DNA of 64,000 nucleotides from Periconia sp. R9002 (GCA_023627715.1 JAMAHW010000105.1:62001-126000); one strand, 5' to 3'; shown: positions 35,901 through 49,387, counted from the first letter of the stretch. Notes: generated from the letters alone by a model not told the origin. A program made the numbers and translations.

Positions 35901-37101
35901 CTCTTCCCTGAGAGTGGATTGGATGATGTTCTCGGAAGTGGTCGATATCGGTTTAATCAAGATGGTGGATGCTCCGGTAGATCTCAGAATCTGAGGAACC
36001 TCTTGATTGATTTTATCCCATCGCAGAGGCTCAGTCAGGATCTCCCAGAGCGCAGTCTGGAGAAGAGACCGTAGATTACCGGCCCAGATCAACTTGCCTG
36101 AGGCGCTAGAAATCATTGGGATTGACGAAGCATACGAGGTCCAGGCCGAGCTAGAGGTACTAGCGAGAATCCAGTTGACGTCGTTGGCGGTGAATAGCGT
36201 AGAAGTATGCGCAGGCACGCGAATCGGAATGCTGATAGTCTTGTGTCTGGAAAGATCAGAAGATTTGCGCAGCTTTTCCAGGGAGCTGGGGGGTCCGCTA
36301 ATAGTGACACCATTGGTAAGATGTGCGCCAACCCATGGTCGGGAAGTAGGCGGTAGGTGCTATGACTATTAGTTACTGAAATCAAGCGAATACCACCGTA
36401 CTGAATAGATGGGCAAACTTTGTTGAGCCATGCAGTTGTCTTTCTTAATGCTCTAAAATGGGAGATAATTTGACTTACATTGGCCTCTGCAAATGTCTCT
36501 AGAATATCAATTGCTTGAGGGGGCATGAGCCCCAAAACGACCATGGACCATGATGTCTGAGTCTGAGGCTCGATACGGGTCCGTACATCATCAATGCACA
36601 GGCCGAATCTGAATGCAACACGCACTGTTTGCACTCCTACGGGAAGAAGCTCCGAAATGGTCTTGGAGGAGCTGATGGCTGCTGCGGACAAAGCACCCGT
36701 ACAGAGTCCGAGCAGGTATGAATCTGATGGTGTGGGATATGGCACACCAAGGCGGGAGTGTTGGCTGTATTTACATCAGCATTTGGTTTTTGAACAGAGT
36801 TTAGTGATACTGACTTAATGAAGGAACCAATCTGATAGATACATGACAGAGCTGTCTGAAAAGCAGGGCTCAAGTCACCCTCAATATGCTTTGACAGCAG
36901 CTCGGCCAAGGTCCGAAACGGAGGGAATGTAGAACGTTGTTCTTGGGGTAGTTGGCCTATCTCTGACCGAATTGCATAGAAGGATTGCTCAAAGAAGGCA
37001 GTGAGAATGGGGTCGCCATGAGCGTTGATGAGTGCGCGTAGCTTGGGGGCAAAATCATACGACTCATCCCCCAGCAGGTAGAGTTGCGCTTGGGTCACCA
37101 T
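29979..37101 (-). CDS. Non-reducing polyketide synthase, SAT-KS-AT-PT-ACP-ACP-TE
   Basis: Six exons (37101-36815, 36764-36479, 36359-35249, 35166-34753, 34690-30090, 30011-29979) give 2243 residues. SAT: GLCTG with Cys117, then [22 protein letters not shown] from about 391: DTACSSS Cys562, EMHGTG His697, NVGHGEG His739. [12 protein letters not shown]er1015. [12 protein letters not shown]is1353 with PAYID Asp1541. Two ACPs: GVDSLL Ser1736 and GIDSLL Ser1882, in Ala/Pro-rich linkers. TE/Claisen cyclase: GWSSGG Ser2073, Asp2100, His2229. All catalytic residues are present. The last exon restores the normal C-terminus [11 protein letters not shown] complete SAT and a neighbouring FAS pair point to a fatty-acyl starter, as in norsolorinic acid synthases. 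The PT domain would set aromatic folding and the TE release by Claisen closure. An in-frame ATG at 37128 is an alternative start. The product is inferred, not shown. Confidence 0.93.
31040..31670 (-). repeat. Tandem duplicated ACP-coding segment in the PKS
   Basis: The segments at about 31495-31665 (ACP1) and 31050-31225 (ACP2) encode almost the same domain: both read [20 protein letters not shown] followed by SIFLDLPTV. They are separated by an Ala/Pro-rich linker containing a [13 protein letters not shown] run. This is an intragenic duplication kept similar by recency or gene conversion. Confidence 0.75.
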
Positions 37102-38860
37102 GATTAACGAAAGAAGTAAGGCATTCAAAGAGAACCCCTAGTCTATGCAATGAGAACAAACTAATTCAGAAAAAGTTGGGGGAACCTTCGACGACGAGAT
37201 ACAAAGCGATGTTTGTTTTTTTAATACTAAAGTTTTGGTATCACACCATGTACAGCTACACCCACACCAAGCTGATTGGATTACTCAGAAAAAGCTATAT
37301 CTAAGCCACTGATAGGCAAATACATTTTGTCGGTCATCGAGTCTGCTCCGTCTCCGGTTGTGGCGTGCAAACGGCTAGCCACCGGGTCCGTTACTCCAAT
37401 CGATAGATGAATGGCCTTGGGAGATACGGGAACAGACTGCCAGAGATGTTACTTTGGCCTTTGGGTTACATGCCTAACATGCAAATCCGGCCGAAGGCAA
37501 AAGATACATCAGGTGTTGACGACTGGGTCACCGACAGTGGGATCGTACATTCGGCCACGTGGGATCCTTGGATCGCCAGCCGATATTCTCGAGCCGGGAA
37601 AGCATAAGTGAGGGCTACTATAGAATGAACGGCTGATATGTTCCTGTGTTCTTCGAAAATGGGCTGAAATCGTTGCTCCGCAGTCGCATTTAGGTACATC
37701 GGACACCGAACGCTGATCCCATTGGTTCCAACCACCGCTGATTACCCGCAGACATGGCGACCCAGGACCTACGGAGACAACAGTCGCCGGACGGAATTCG
37801 ATGATCATAATTCAAGATTCGATTGTGATAGACGCCCTGTGGGCATGATGATGTGATTGGTGTTATCTATGGTATCTAAATCAGGGTGGGAAGACTTTCG
37901 TGGATACGGGACACGTGACCGAGCTAGTCCTAAGTGGTTGTGTCTTCGAATTCACCATCAACCAAGACGCGACTAAGACCAAATACATGAGACTCGCAAT
38001 GTCTGATCGTTTAAACTCTCTATTATTAGGCTTGCAAAGATGACTTTGTAGTATTGTGTTGCAGTTTTTCTTTTTTTTTTTTTCCCCCTAAATTGTTTGA
38101 ACACAAAAATGTCCAAAAATGTGTGACGAGGTCGGTGGGCATACCGCTCTCAGCTATCGAACCACTCATTGCGTTTGTATATACGTTATTCAAGTTTTTT
38201 TTTAAAGTAACCTGCCACACTGAAATCAGACGTTCTACGAGCCATCTCTAGACGATTATTTATATGCACCGCCACTTTTCCGTAGCACTTGCGCGTCTTG
38301 TGTAGGCTGTTCTATGTGAGATAGCTGCCACTACATGTTACGATATCTAAAAAGCAATCGCAAGTCTCAAATACCAATGACCTAAGTAATTGAATGCTTT
38401 AAATTCTTCATCGGAGTAACAAAGCCCATGACATATTAGAACTCGATTTCTAGACCTCTCAAAATTGGTCATTTCTTATGCGGTGAGTCAGTGGGTTTCC
38501 CTATTATGTGCATGAAGGTCTACTAACAGATAAATTTGTTATACGAAATTTTGGTAAATGTAGAATGTGTTCAGAAGTTTCAGCTCTTCTTTTCCCCTTC
38601 TAAGAAAAAGACAACAATAAAAAAAACCCCCACACTACCATCTGCAAAAATTGTACACACACTGTATTCTGTATCGTAACACTTTAAATGCACTTTGTCA
38701 TCACAAAAAATCCGCATTGAAGTTTTCATTTGAGAAAAAACGCATTATGACTTTCTATGTACACCTTCATCATTTTTACATCTCCAAAGTAAAAAGCACC
38801 GCTATTGGAGCATAGCGCCATCGAGCCAACCCCCCATTAAACCCAAAACAAATTAGAGAA
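37102..38860. other. Intergenic: PKS promoter and oxidase 3' region
   Basis: The proximal part (37102 to about 37900) is the PKS promoter and holds a TCG(N5)CGA site at 37330. The distal part (37990-38860) is AT-rich, with homopolymer runs (T near 38068, A near 38620), and is the 3' region of the oxidase gene. No gene was recognised. Confidence 0.5.
37330..37340. promoter_or_regulatory. AflR-type site TCG(N5)CGA upstream of the PKS
   Basis: TCGGTCATCGA fits the palindromic core TCG-N5-CGA known for AflR. It lies 229 bp before the PKS start codon. The stricter consensus is not fully met at its last S position. A six-base fixed pattern turns up by chance about once per 4 kb, so this site alone is weak. 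Confidence 0.4.
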
Positions 38861-40924
38861 TTAGTAACCTAATCCCTTCGGCCCATACCCCGACGGAATC
38901 GTCGGCCACTTATCCGCGCCATCCATAATAACAACACCCATACCTCCAGCCAAATGAATCTCCACATGACAATGCAGCAACCACGCACCAGGGTTAGTAA
39001 CCTGGTACCTGAGCACGAACCAAGCACTACCTTCAAAAGTCGTCATGATAGTATCTCGATAATTCGGTGTCTCCAAATTGAAGCTCTTCGGCTCCTTGGC
39101 GATGGCTTCAGGCACGGAGGAGTAATTCCAGATGCCCTGACCGGACCCGATGAGCCAGACTTTGGAGGCGTGTTTGTGAATGGCGTGGTTGATTTCCTGG
39201 GGTTCGCCGGGGAGACAGCCGACGCAGAGGACGAGGTCGACCCAGGAGCCGTTCTTGGTATGGATGGTGAGGTTCTGGTCGAGGCCGAGGGGGGAGGTAG
39301 GGTTGAAGAGGAGCGGGTCGTAGGCATTTGCGTCGACGGGCATGATTGCTTTGCCTGAGAAGGTCCATTGCCATGGGGAGCCGTAGCGACCCATGTTGAA
39401 GACGTGCATCTCGTCGCCCTCTTTGGGCTTGGGAGGCGCGTTGGGCGGGAATGGTGCAAGAGGAGTGTATGCACCGTCGAGAACCTTGTATTCTTGCTTG
39501 GTGGGGAAACCACCGTAGTCGATGAAGCCGGTGTTGTTGGGGATGACTCCTGGGGTGACGGGCGATTTCCTGCCGCCCTTGTAACGGAGGGTACCGAAGC
39601 CGGAGGTGGTCTGTGACAAGAAAGCGCCCACGCGAATGTCGTAGTCCTTGGGCGCTTTGTCAAGCTTGATCATGACGGAGTAGCGCTCGCCGGGGTACAT
39701 TGTGACTCCCTGGTATTTTTGAGGCGTAACGTAGTGGCCGTCGACTTCGAAGAGCCACATGTCATGCTCATCAATGGAAACTGTTGCAGCCATGAAGGTT
39801 GCGGCCATGACCAAGTTGAGCGAGAGCCACCCTCCGTGCTCGTGAGCATCGACTTCAATGATCTCTTTTTGGCCTTTGGTGGCAACACAACCTTCTTGTA
39901 GGCCGGGAGGGATAGCCGAAGCATTGCCTTTATCGAACCATGGCCCTTCAGTGGATGGCACAAATGGAAGACAACCCTTGTCATTGACGTTCTGGCCATC
40001 AAGGGTGTCCAACAGTCCTTGAGGCACGTACTTGTAGAGATATTGCAGGCCAGGGCAGTATACACTTCCCTTACCGTTAAGCAAGACACTATCTCTGCAA
40101 AAGATGTCATAATTGGAGTCCGCTTCTGCCTTGATGTATGCCTCAGAGTCTACCACAGACCAATCGGAGACAGTCAGGAAGGTCGGGTCGTCACCGGCCT
40201 TGTCAATATTCTGTTGATCGCGTCTGTCTTTGCTGATCTGATCCCAAGGCTTCTTGGCACCATCCTTACGTTTGATGAAGAGAGGGCCGTACAGGCCGTC
40301 CAAGAGAGTTGTCCTGGTGTGCGAATGGTACCAATAGGTACCTGCAGGAGAAGCTTTGAAGCGGTATACGAACTTCTCTCCGGGCTCAATTGGCTTCTGG
40401 GTCAAGCCGGGTACACCGTCAGACTGTACAAATGTCAGTCTTTGAATGGATGTGACGAAAAATGGCATTTCTAACCCATGGTGTGCCCTGCATCCTGGAA
40501 AAAGAAAGTTAGTAACTTGTGATCTGCAGCAGGTGAAGTTGCAACTTACTCAAGACCATGCCAATGAACAGTGGTGTTCACCGCCATCTTGTTGTAGACC
40601 GTGATCTCGACATTATCGCCCTCCGTGAAAGTGAGCGGAGGAGCCGGGAACTGGCCGTTGACATGAATGACTTTCCGCTCATTACCATCAGGGGCAGCCT
40701 TGTCGTAAGTCACGAAGAGGTCTGCCATGTGTAAGCATCTACCAAAGTATCACGAAGCCACACAAAATTCCAAAGTTACCTTTTTTGACGACCCTTCCAT
40801 TCCCGTGACTACCGCCAAAATACTTGTCGGCTGAAAAGTCATCATCAGGGGTAGGCGAACCTATCACGGGAGAGGCAAGCAGCGCAGTAGCCAATGCCAC
40901 GCAGGAAAACTTGAAAGAGACCAT
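38861..40924 (-). CDS. Secreted multicopper oxidase (laccase-like, phenol-coupling type)
   Basis: Four exons (40924-40780, 40721-40550, 40494-40476, 40423-38861) give 632 residues. Exon 3 is only 19 nt but restores HGLEMQGTPWSDGVPG, the conserved context after the first copper motif. A signal peptide covers residues 1-22 (VALATALLASPVIGS). Copper motifs: HWHG at 101-104, HSH at 145-147, NHAIHKHASKVW in the third domain, and HCHVEIHLAGGM from 596. All four are intact, so a three-cupredoxin oxidase with T1 and T2/T3 copper centres is expected. The IHKH form of motif 3 resembles, from memory, ascomycete oxidases that couple phenolic polyketides. It diverges from the SDR gene over a shared 572-bp promoter. 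Role inferred: one-electron oxidation and dimerisation of the PKS product outside the cell or in vesicles. Confidence 0.9.
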
Positions 40925-41496
40925 GATTCCTATTACAAACGACAGGCAGGAACGAATTGCAGGTGCTGTACAACGTATCAAGGCATCAGCCTTATCTTTA
41001 TAATAATACTCGTGTAATCTAGACGATCTCGCCGCCCGTATGTGCGGCCTTGGCTCTGGGGAAGCAATCTTACCGTGCCCCTGACAGCGGCCCGCCCTTT
41101 CGGCAACGTGGAAATCATGTGCGGCATCATCTGTTCGGGTCAGCTCCACAAGGCTTTCTCGAAAAGAAAGCAAAGGAAAAAAAAACATGGGGTGAGGTTC
41201 GCCAAAGCAAAGTGGCCGACAGATGTGGCCTGTGCGGGTCATCGGCCACCGTTCGGAGATTCACAGAATACGACCTATACGGACAGCGCTCCATGTCAGC
41301 GAACGGCGAAAAAGAAAAGTCCCACCCGCACCGTAAAAAAACCAAAATGAGGAATATACGCTTTGGAAGGCCGGAACGCAGCAAGCGAACTACATAAGAA
41401 TCCAAAAAATAGTTGCATTTGGTTTAACAAAAAGGAGGAGCTAATCCGTATTCTGTCTACACGCAGATTTTCCCTGTTTGCGTTCGTCTACCCATC
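40925..41496. promoter_or_regulatory. Bidirectional promoter, oxidase/SDR
   Basis: 572 bp between two divergent start codons. A TATAAA on the minus strand (41002-40997) lies 73 bp before the oxidase ATG, followed by a pyrimidine-rich leader on the same strand. Near-miss AflR-like sequences (TCGCCGCCCGT, TCGGCCACCGT) occur but no exact TCG(N5)CGA. Confidence 0.5.
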
Positions 41497-42572
41497 ATGT
41501 CTTCCATCAGCGCCGACAATCTCTTCAGAGTCGATGGCCTGGTGGCTGTGATCACCGGAGGAGGAACTGGTAAGTCATCAATCTCAACCAACCCCCAAGA
41601 AAGACTCACCACAACCGCTGACTAACACACCACCAACTCCCCAGGCATCGGTTTAATGATGGCCAAAGCATTAGCAGAAAACGGTGCAGAAAGAGTCTAC
41701 ATCATCGGAAGACGCGAACAACCTCTCAAAGAAGCCGCAGCCCAGTATCCGCAGTAAGTCTCCAACCATCACGAAGTATACTTTATGTATGCGAGCTTGG
41801 CATCTGTAACACCTCCCAGCTGCATAGTCCCCCTCGTAGGCGACGTCACATCGCAAGACGACCTCAAAGCCATGGCCGACACCGTACGTCGAGAAGTCGG
41901 GTACCTCAACCTCCTCGTCGCCAACGCGGGGATGAGCGGTCCCATGCTAGAAACCCTCAAACCGCGTCACACGTTATCCGACTTTGTCGAGCACGCGTGG
42001 GCATCCTCCATGCAGGAGTTCAACGCCGTGTACGACCTCAATTGCACGGCGGTGTATTACACCGTTCTTGCGTTCCTAGAGCTCCTGGATGAGGGGAACA
42101 ACAAGAAGACGTATGGGGGCGGGAAGAGCCAGGTCATTGCGACGGCGAGCACGGCGAGCTTTTTGCGGCATCCGCGGGCGGGGTTTGCGTATTGTAGTAG
42201 TAAGGCCGGGGTTGTTAGTATGATGAAGGCTTTTAGTACGTTTTGTGTGCCTTGGGGGATAAGGTTTAATACGCTTGCGGCTGGATGTAGGTGTTTTCCT
42301 TCTCAATTCGTGAATCAAGCGCTTATGATCATCTAGTGTTTCCCTCTGACCTATCGGTACACTTGTTCAAGCAGTACATCATCGACAAGGACAAGGCGAT
42401 TACAGAAGAGGGGGTTTTCTCGCGCGCATACCAGCCAGCAGAGAGAGCTGGCTCCATTGAGGACATGGCTGGTTTGACGCTTTATCTGACGAGCCGAGCG
42501 GGGGCTTTTGTTAATGGTAGCGTCCTGCTTGTTGATGGAGGGAAGATTGCGACGATGCCGGCTACATACTAG
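41497..42572 (+). CDS. Short-chain dehydrogenase/reductase in the cluster
   Basis: Four exons (41497-41569, 41645-41753, 41820-42286, 42337-42572) give 294 residues, all joins in phase. Classical SDR features are present: TGGGTGIG cofactor loop at residues 20-27, a basic RRE following beta2 that suggests NADPH preference, NAGMSGP, a TASTASF serine, the YCSSK catalytic pair, and a closing LTSRAGAFVNGSVLLVDGG. The length is normal for the family. It resembles RhlG/3-oxoacyl-reductase-like fungal SDRs. It is divergent from the multicopper oxidase and sits between PKS and FAS, so reduction of a ketone or quinone on the polyketide is likely. Reduction in starter-acid supply is less likely because the FAS alpha has its own ketoreductase. 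Confidence 0.9.
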
Positions 42573-43081
42573 TGAAGTGCATTTTGCAGTGTCGGTTTAC
42601 GCAGTGAAGTTGATTGTTTATTACTTGTAGTTCAACTTCGGAACTTAGTTCGTGTAGGTTGTAGAATAATGATATCCATTTTGATGACATATGGACATTG
42701 ACGCCGCCAAGCTACGTGAAATGATGTGATAGCTCCGAACGTGTGTGAAACGGGATAGAGTGAATCTACTGTAATCGATCTTGCGTTCGGTAAATCTGTG
42801 ATCTGGTTTAAAGACTGTGGAAATATTCGAGCAAGTATATCCCAGTCTGTCCGAAACCTTCGTTTACGTACTACTCTGCAATTTGATCCATCAACGCAAC
42901 CAATACAAAAATAGTAGCATTCTGATAATGAATGATCCTGAATTCATGGAGTCCTTTCGTTCCTATTCAGCCCGACCTAAAACCATACAAGTCAAGAACA
43001 AAAGGTACTGTAGCCCCCAACACTAGAACGCCAAACACCCCAACTAACCCCCAACAAGCTCATAAAAGAAATTCCAAAATA
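42573..43081. other. Intergenic between convergent SDR and FAS beta genes
   Basis: 509 bp holding both 3' regions. No gene was recognised. Confidence 0.5.
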
Positions 43082-46000
43082 TTAATTCCACTATAAAACC
43101 ACGTTAATCATCACTCACGTTTCAAAACGCAAGAGTAAACTTACCTTGTCAAGCAACTCTCTAATAGCCGCACTTCCCGTAGCCTCCGCCACCTCCCTCA
43201 CGAATTCCTTTTCCACCGAAAAGGGCTTTCCCATGACATTAGGAATGAACTTGCCAACAAGTTTCTGCGGATCCACATTTTCCTTCAAGATTTTCTCTTC
43301 AAGGTATTCGCGATACGTGCTGATACCGTCGCGGAGGTATGTGGAATGGAAGGGGACGTCTATGCCATTGAGTGGGATAGTTGCAACGCCGCGGGAAAGC
43401 TGGATATGCGTGATGCTGGTGGGGCATAGAGACAAGAGTTTGCGAACCAGATCGGCGATGTCGTCTTGACTGGATGCGATTTCGGGATTTTCCTGGAGCT
43501 TGTTTAGGGTTTGCGTTAACACCCAAAGAGCTCGGAGATGGCCCGCACAAACATATTGATGGCCTTCTACGTTGTAGTTGACGATTTCAAGAAGGACTTG
43601 GCTTTCTCGACCGATCAATGCGACGGCATTCTCGAGTTGTTTCTGGTCGAAAAATCTGCTGACCCGCGAAGGGTTCACGGCAACCATCGAGAAGCCGCTG
43701 TTTCCTTGCGCATCTCGTTTCATGGCGACCTGCATAGCGAGACCGCGATAAAATACTAGGCCGAGTAAAGACTCGACAGAAAGTACGCTAGCTATCGTTC
43801 CGAGGGCGGCATACTCTCCTAACGAATGTCCCGCAAATGGGGCGTTTTGCTGTACAAGTCCTTTCGATTTGAGGTCTTCGTATGCGGCCAGTTCCATTAG
43901 GACGATAGCCGGTTGGGCGAATTGAGTAGAGAACAACAAGCCTCGTTCATCCCGGAAGGTGTAGCAAGTTGAACATGGCGTCAAGCCTTCGAGCATGCAT
44001 TCTTCGACCATCTCGCCTGTTGGCGACGTTTTCTTTGTTTTCATAGCAAGATAATTGTCGCGCAATTTTCGACCTCGTATGCCTCCGAAGTGGACCGTGA
44101 CTTCCTTTACGTCATTCCGTACAATGTCAAGGATAGAGAAACCATAAAGATCCATGAGGTGCTTATCGCCAAGATCCCAGATGGCCTTAGCAGCAGGACT
44201 CGCCTCGTAGAGAGACATGCCCATTCCCTTCTCTTGGCTTCCTTGACCTGTAAACACATACGCTGTCGGCGCTTGGTCCACTTCGGCTTTCGCTTCTAGA
44301 ACTTTGACGTCTGTTTGACTGTTGTATGCTTTGACTTGCACCACCATTCGACCCTCTAGCATGGACTCATGGTTGATTTCAATCCTCAAAACATCCCCTG
44401 GGTATACAACATCTTCGAAAGACGTAGACCACCGACGGAAGCGGGTGGCATCAGACTCAGCAACAACCTTCTCGACCAGGTTTCTGACTGCGGCCGAAGT
44501 GAACATACCATGGGTGACTGGCTTAACTAGTCCCGCGTACCTCGCAAAGGCAGGTGTAAGATGAATTGGATTGCAGTCTTTTGAGACCTTCGCGTAGGGT
44601 CTGGTGTTCTTTGGAATCCGAACATAGAACTGATCTGCATCTCTCCATCCCGGGTTACGCAAGGGGACCGGCCGCCGCGCTAGAGTTCCATGTCTCCCAA
44701 GGAAGTCAGTCACGGGGTTGTCATGACATGTACCGGCCTCGAGATAAACTTCGCCAATTTTTGTTGTGGCCTCCATGTCCGTTGTCAGGAAGACATGGCC
44801 GGTTACTTGAAGCGTAGTGTATGATCCGGACTTGTCGTAGGTCCCTTGCGTATTGACTTTGAAGAGCAGCGTGGCACCGATGAGATCGGAAGCGGGCCAC
44901 GCGAGGTCTAGCCAGGATCTGCTCTGCAGTAACGCAGCAGTCTTTTCCGAATCGATCTTGATTGCTACTTCGGGTTCTTCGGTAGAAGCGAAGGTTTTGG
45001 CATAGTCATCGAAAGTTCCGCGGATGAAAAATGATGAAGTTATGGCAACAACGGCCTGGCCTTCCCTTCTTATCTCCCCCAGTACTTCAATCATCTTTCC
45101 TCCAGCTTGGTTCTTTATTGATCCGATTCGGGCAATGGTCTCAACCAGATCGCCAATTCGAAGTATATCAGCGCCCACGCAATATGTGAACTCATTAGAG
45201 CGATGAAGAAGCCTCAAGAGATCACCATCAATTGCCGAGATCAGTAACGGTTTTATAACGGCGTCCCATGCGAGAACAATGCAGTAATCAATCGGCACTT
45301 CATTTCGCCGATGGCCTTGTACGAGCTGATCTGGGGCTGAGGTTTCAATGACTGTCTGGAACTGGCGTACATCTGCGAGTTCAATCTTCATCTGGCCTGA
45401 GGAGAATTCGCGGTGGACACCGGAAGCTGCCAATGAACCGATGCGCTTGCCAAGCCATAGCTCAGAGTAGAAGTTCTTAATCCGCTTATTACGGCGAGAA
45501 AGGTCTTCAAATATTCGGCACGTATTCCGACCTGGCATGAATTGTAGTCCAAATTCAAGAGATATATCTTTAGTTGCTGCAGGCTTCTGCGCAGGATTTC
45601 GCTCATACAATGTGAGCGAGATCTGAAGTCCATCAGGAGATTCGAGTTTCATTACCGGTTTACCAGACTTTGTCTTCAGAGATATGGCCTTAATTTCCTT
45701 CTCCTCTGAGAACAAGATTGTTATCATGGAGTCACGGTCGGGGGAGAATGCGGCTTGTATCGGGTTCGACCGACGCTGAGAGCCTTGTTGGATTATTGGA
45801 TCTGTAAGACAAGCTTGTGCCCACCCGTGAGTCATTTTACGAAGTTCCTCCCAAAAGCTTTGTGCTTCTGGCAGCGGGTCTCCTGGAGGAAAAGCTAGTG
45901 TGAGGCGACTTCCTGACCGTTCGATGAGGACACCTTGGAGGTGTGAAGGTGCGCCGGACTGTTGCACAGGGATGTATGATGCAATAGCAGCTTTCTCGAT

Positions 46001-49000
46001 CTCATATTTGTCTTGAGCCAAGCGGTCAATTAGAGAAGTCTGTATTCCATCAAGAATGTCCTGACATGACTCATCCACACTCTTGCAGTGTCGAACGGCG
46101 ACCGGACCCTGGATGATGCAGGTGCGCTGAGGATCACGTCCGACGACAGCATCAACGTCCTCCGACTGCCAAAGTGAATCCTTCTTGAACCAGGTTTCGA
46201 AATTTTGGTCCAAGGCCGGAATGAAATTGACAGGTTTTTGACCGCGCCGCCGGCAGATACCAAAGAAGAAAGACACGTCGTCTGGATGAAGGTATTCCGT
46301 CTCTGCAGAAGTAAAACCTTGCTTGAAAGCTTCTAGCAGTTTCGCTGGATTGGCCCCATAATCGAGATCAAACGTAGAATCTCCAGGAAGCCGTTCGCAT
46401 GCTCGATTGATAAAATCAATCAGAAGCTTTTCGTATGATGCATCTACCCATCTATCTTGAAACTTGACGTAAGTCAGATCGATGAGCCTTGAGATAATTT
46501 CCAGGTAGGTCATGTCTTCCACGTCGACATTCTCCCCATCGAAATTGACACCAAACCAAGGTTTCTGGTAATCACGGTTGAGACGTTCGATAATGTAGTC
46601 CCGGTTTTTCTTGATCTCTGCCAGACGCTTGCTCTGGTCTTTGATGCTGAAGAACTTCTCGTCAAACTCACGCCACAAAAGTACTCCGCGTGTTGCCAAC
46701 TTGTGGATTGGCTGGCCCATTTCTGAGGTCACTGTGATGACGCCACCTGTTGGTTTGTCATACGAATGATACCATTGCGAGTCGGATACGCCTTCAGCCT
46801 GGACAATCAGTCGCTTGGCGCTATGGGAAGTGTGCGCTTCTTTCGCCACCATCATGCGACTGCCTAGGAGAACACCATCAAAAGGCATAGGAGGATAACC
46901 AAGCTCTTTGGACCAGTCTCCTGTGATATAAGGGTAGATGCTTTCCGAGTCACCGAAACCGCTACCAGCAATGAGCACGATATTGGAGCATTCTCTGATA
47001 GCTCCGTAAGTCTTGATGAGGGGCTCGTGGAAATCCTCGAAGGAATGATGTCCACCTCCTCTTCCTCCGGTCCACTGCAGCCCAAAAGTGAACTTCGGGA
47101 AGGATTTGGCAATAGTCAACACATCTATGATGGCCTGTTGAGAACCGGGCTTGAAGGAGATATGTCTCAGCCCCATTGTCTCCACGTATTCTTTGACCTT
47201 ATCGAGAGAAGGGACGCCAGCTCCGATCGTCAAGCCATCTATGGGAAGACCCTCCTGAACGAGGCGCCGAATGAGTGGAACCTGCCACGCCATGGCCCTT
47301 GGACTAACGTATAATAAGTTACAAGTGATACCAGCTTCGGGTGGAATGTTGCTGGCGATGTTACGGATTGCAGCCTCCATGTCTGGAGCATTGTGATAAC
47401 CGCCACCGGCAAGCTCTACGTGATATCCCGCCTTTGTGACAGAGGCGACAAAATCCCAGGCTACTGTTGTTGGTGTCATTCCCGCAACCATGATGGGTTT
47501 AACTCCCATACACGTGGTCATCTTTGTTTCCAATGTCGTTCGATTCTGCTTGCCTTTCACTAAACGTGGGCGATAAGCTTGCGCCCAGTTTGGAGCTGAA
47601 GGCGGCATAGTTGAAGCAAAGAGCTCAGCTTTGGCTCCTATTTTCTTGTTCGCTGATGTAATGGCAGACGCCAATATCACGCGAGTTCCAGCTCCTCTCA
47701 AGAGGGTGTGGACAAGGATACCAATGCCACCGGGCCCAAAATCAAGGACATAAGAGTCGGTCATGTGCGATACTGTCCTTGGCCAATCGACCCGGTCAAC
47801 AGTGACCATGCGGATCAGAGTCTCTGTTATGTCACTGCTTTCAAGTTGACTCAAATCTTCCCCAGTTCCGGTATGATATAAGGGGACGCGGAGACCATTG
47901 GAAGGTAGCTTCCGGTGTGATAATGATGCTACAATGCGAGCGGTAGCATCGTTGAGATAGGGGCTGTGAAATGGCGCGGATATAGGCAGGAAGTGGTGGT
48001 CAACAACTGGTTTTCTCTTCTTGAACAAAAGACGCGATTGATCTGTCCCTTCGGGTGCTTTGATTTTCCGCAGGTGCAAATTCAAGCCTCTTAGTGATTT
48101 TGGAGGACCAGCGATGACTATATTATCCTTCGAATTGACAAGAGCGACATGGACATGTTGTTGAGGCTGAAGGTTTTGGTTTACACTTGTCAAAATTGTG
48201 CGAATCTTAGCCTCGCTGAGGCCGCGAACTGCAAGCATCGGCGAAGGCGTCCCCTCCCCCGATGCAACTGAGTCTTCGGTCTCAGACTTGGCAAGGGACG
48301 TGCCAATTTCTTCATGATGACACTCGAATCCGACCCAGAAGAGCATTTCAAGAGCGGCTCGTGCGTTCGAATAAAAGTCTTCCCATGTGGTGGACCGGGC
48401 AATAGCGTCGGCGACCATGATGCCTTGAGAGTGGCCTGTTACACCGCCCAAAAGCTCACGTAGATCGCCTGGAAGCATCCCGAGAGACTTGCATGCTATA
48501 CAATAGTGGCACAGACTCACAAGGCCGTTGAGTGGGACGCTCACAGGGGCCAATGAAAGGTATGCAACTTCGACTTCGGGATAGGGAGGCCGTAGCCAAT
48601 CGAAAATGTGGATGTCATGAAGTTCATAGAACGCAGAGGTCTCTGGCCGGCTCATCAGTGTTTCGAGTGTCACGATAGCAACATTAATCAGCTCTCGAAC
48701 CTGGGGACCATAGATAAGAACAATGCGTCGGAGTTCCTTTATGGAGGTAAGATTATTCTGGCCTTGTCCTCCAAATATCGCGTGCAGTTTTGACGTCCCG
48801 CGACGGGCAGAGGTAATGAGAGTAGATGTCGTTTTCGGAAAAGGAGTGCTTGTGGATTCCAAGAAATGGTAGAAACCTCGGACGAGGAACGAACCGCTTA
48901 TTTCATCCATGCTGTTCGCAACGGAGTGGATATCCCCGTGCAGAAGGAAGTCGTGCTGAAATTGTTCGAAGACTTTCGTTAAAAGCCGGTCTGGAACACC

Positions 49001-49387
49001 TTCGCAGAGAAGATGCTCGATGAATGCCATTGAAAGGATACATCGCATGGAAAGGTCGATCTTTGCCCATGTCTCGTCCGATTCCAGATGCAGTAGGTAA
49101 CGTGGGAAGGAATCGATCGCACCAGAGAGTAGAAGTTTTTCCTCCAAGCCTACTTGGAATCGCCATCTTTGACTGGTAGAAGTTATAGTTACAGGGTAGC
49201 GTTGGGAGAGTAGACTTTGATATTTGGAAGCATTGATATCTTCGAACGAAGGTGGAGTAGTTGCCGCACTGTCCGTGTCGAAAAGTGGTGGTGTCTCTTG
49301 GGATAGTGGCATACAGGTAATAGGAGTGGGTGGTGAGACTGATGAAGAATGATAGTCGACAACATTCTCACCCAGAGGCAAATCCAT
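43082..49387 (-). CDS. Fatty acid synthase beta subunit dedicated to the cluster (HexB/StcK type)
   Basis: Exons 49387-43145 and 43090-43082 give 2083 residues. The 54-nt intron (GTAAGT...TATAG) sits three codons before the end and restores the normal C-terminus LLDKWN. Domains in order: acetyltransferase with GHSQG Ser320; FMN enoyl reductase from about 625 (GVKPIMVAGMTPT, ELAGGGYHN, QWTGGRGGGHHS); MaoC-like dehydratase around 1600 (DCNPIHLTPAFARYAGL, THGMF); malonyl/palmitoyl transferase with GQGSQEKG and [11 protein letters not shown]er1855. All sites look intact. The start at 49387 was chosen because sequence further upstream lacks family resemblance and belongs to the promoter. Its N-terminus is divergent from housekeeping FAS, which argues for a secondary-metabolism subunit that ends chains early (for example at C6) and hands them to the PKS SAT domain. 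Confidence 0.92.

Noticed and set aside
36360..36478. An additional small exon in the second SAT intron (for example 36452 to about 36398)
   Set aside because: Joining AAT at 36479 directly to CAC at 36359 keeps frame and gives the expected SAT segment [13 protein letters not shown]; the extra exon adds unrelated residues.
42817..43026. A 69-codon open frame between SDR and FAS beta
   Set aside because: Lies in the 3' regions of two convergent genes, with no family resemblance or splice partners.
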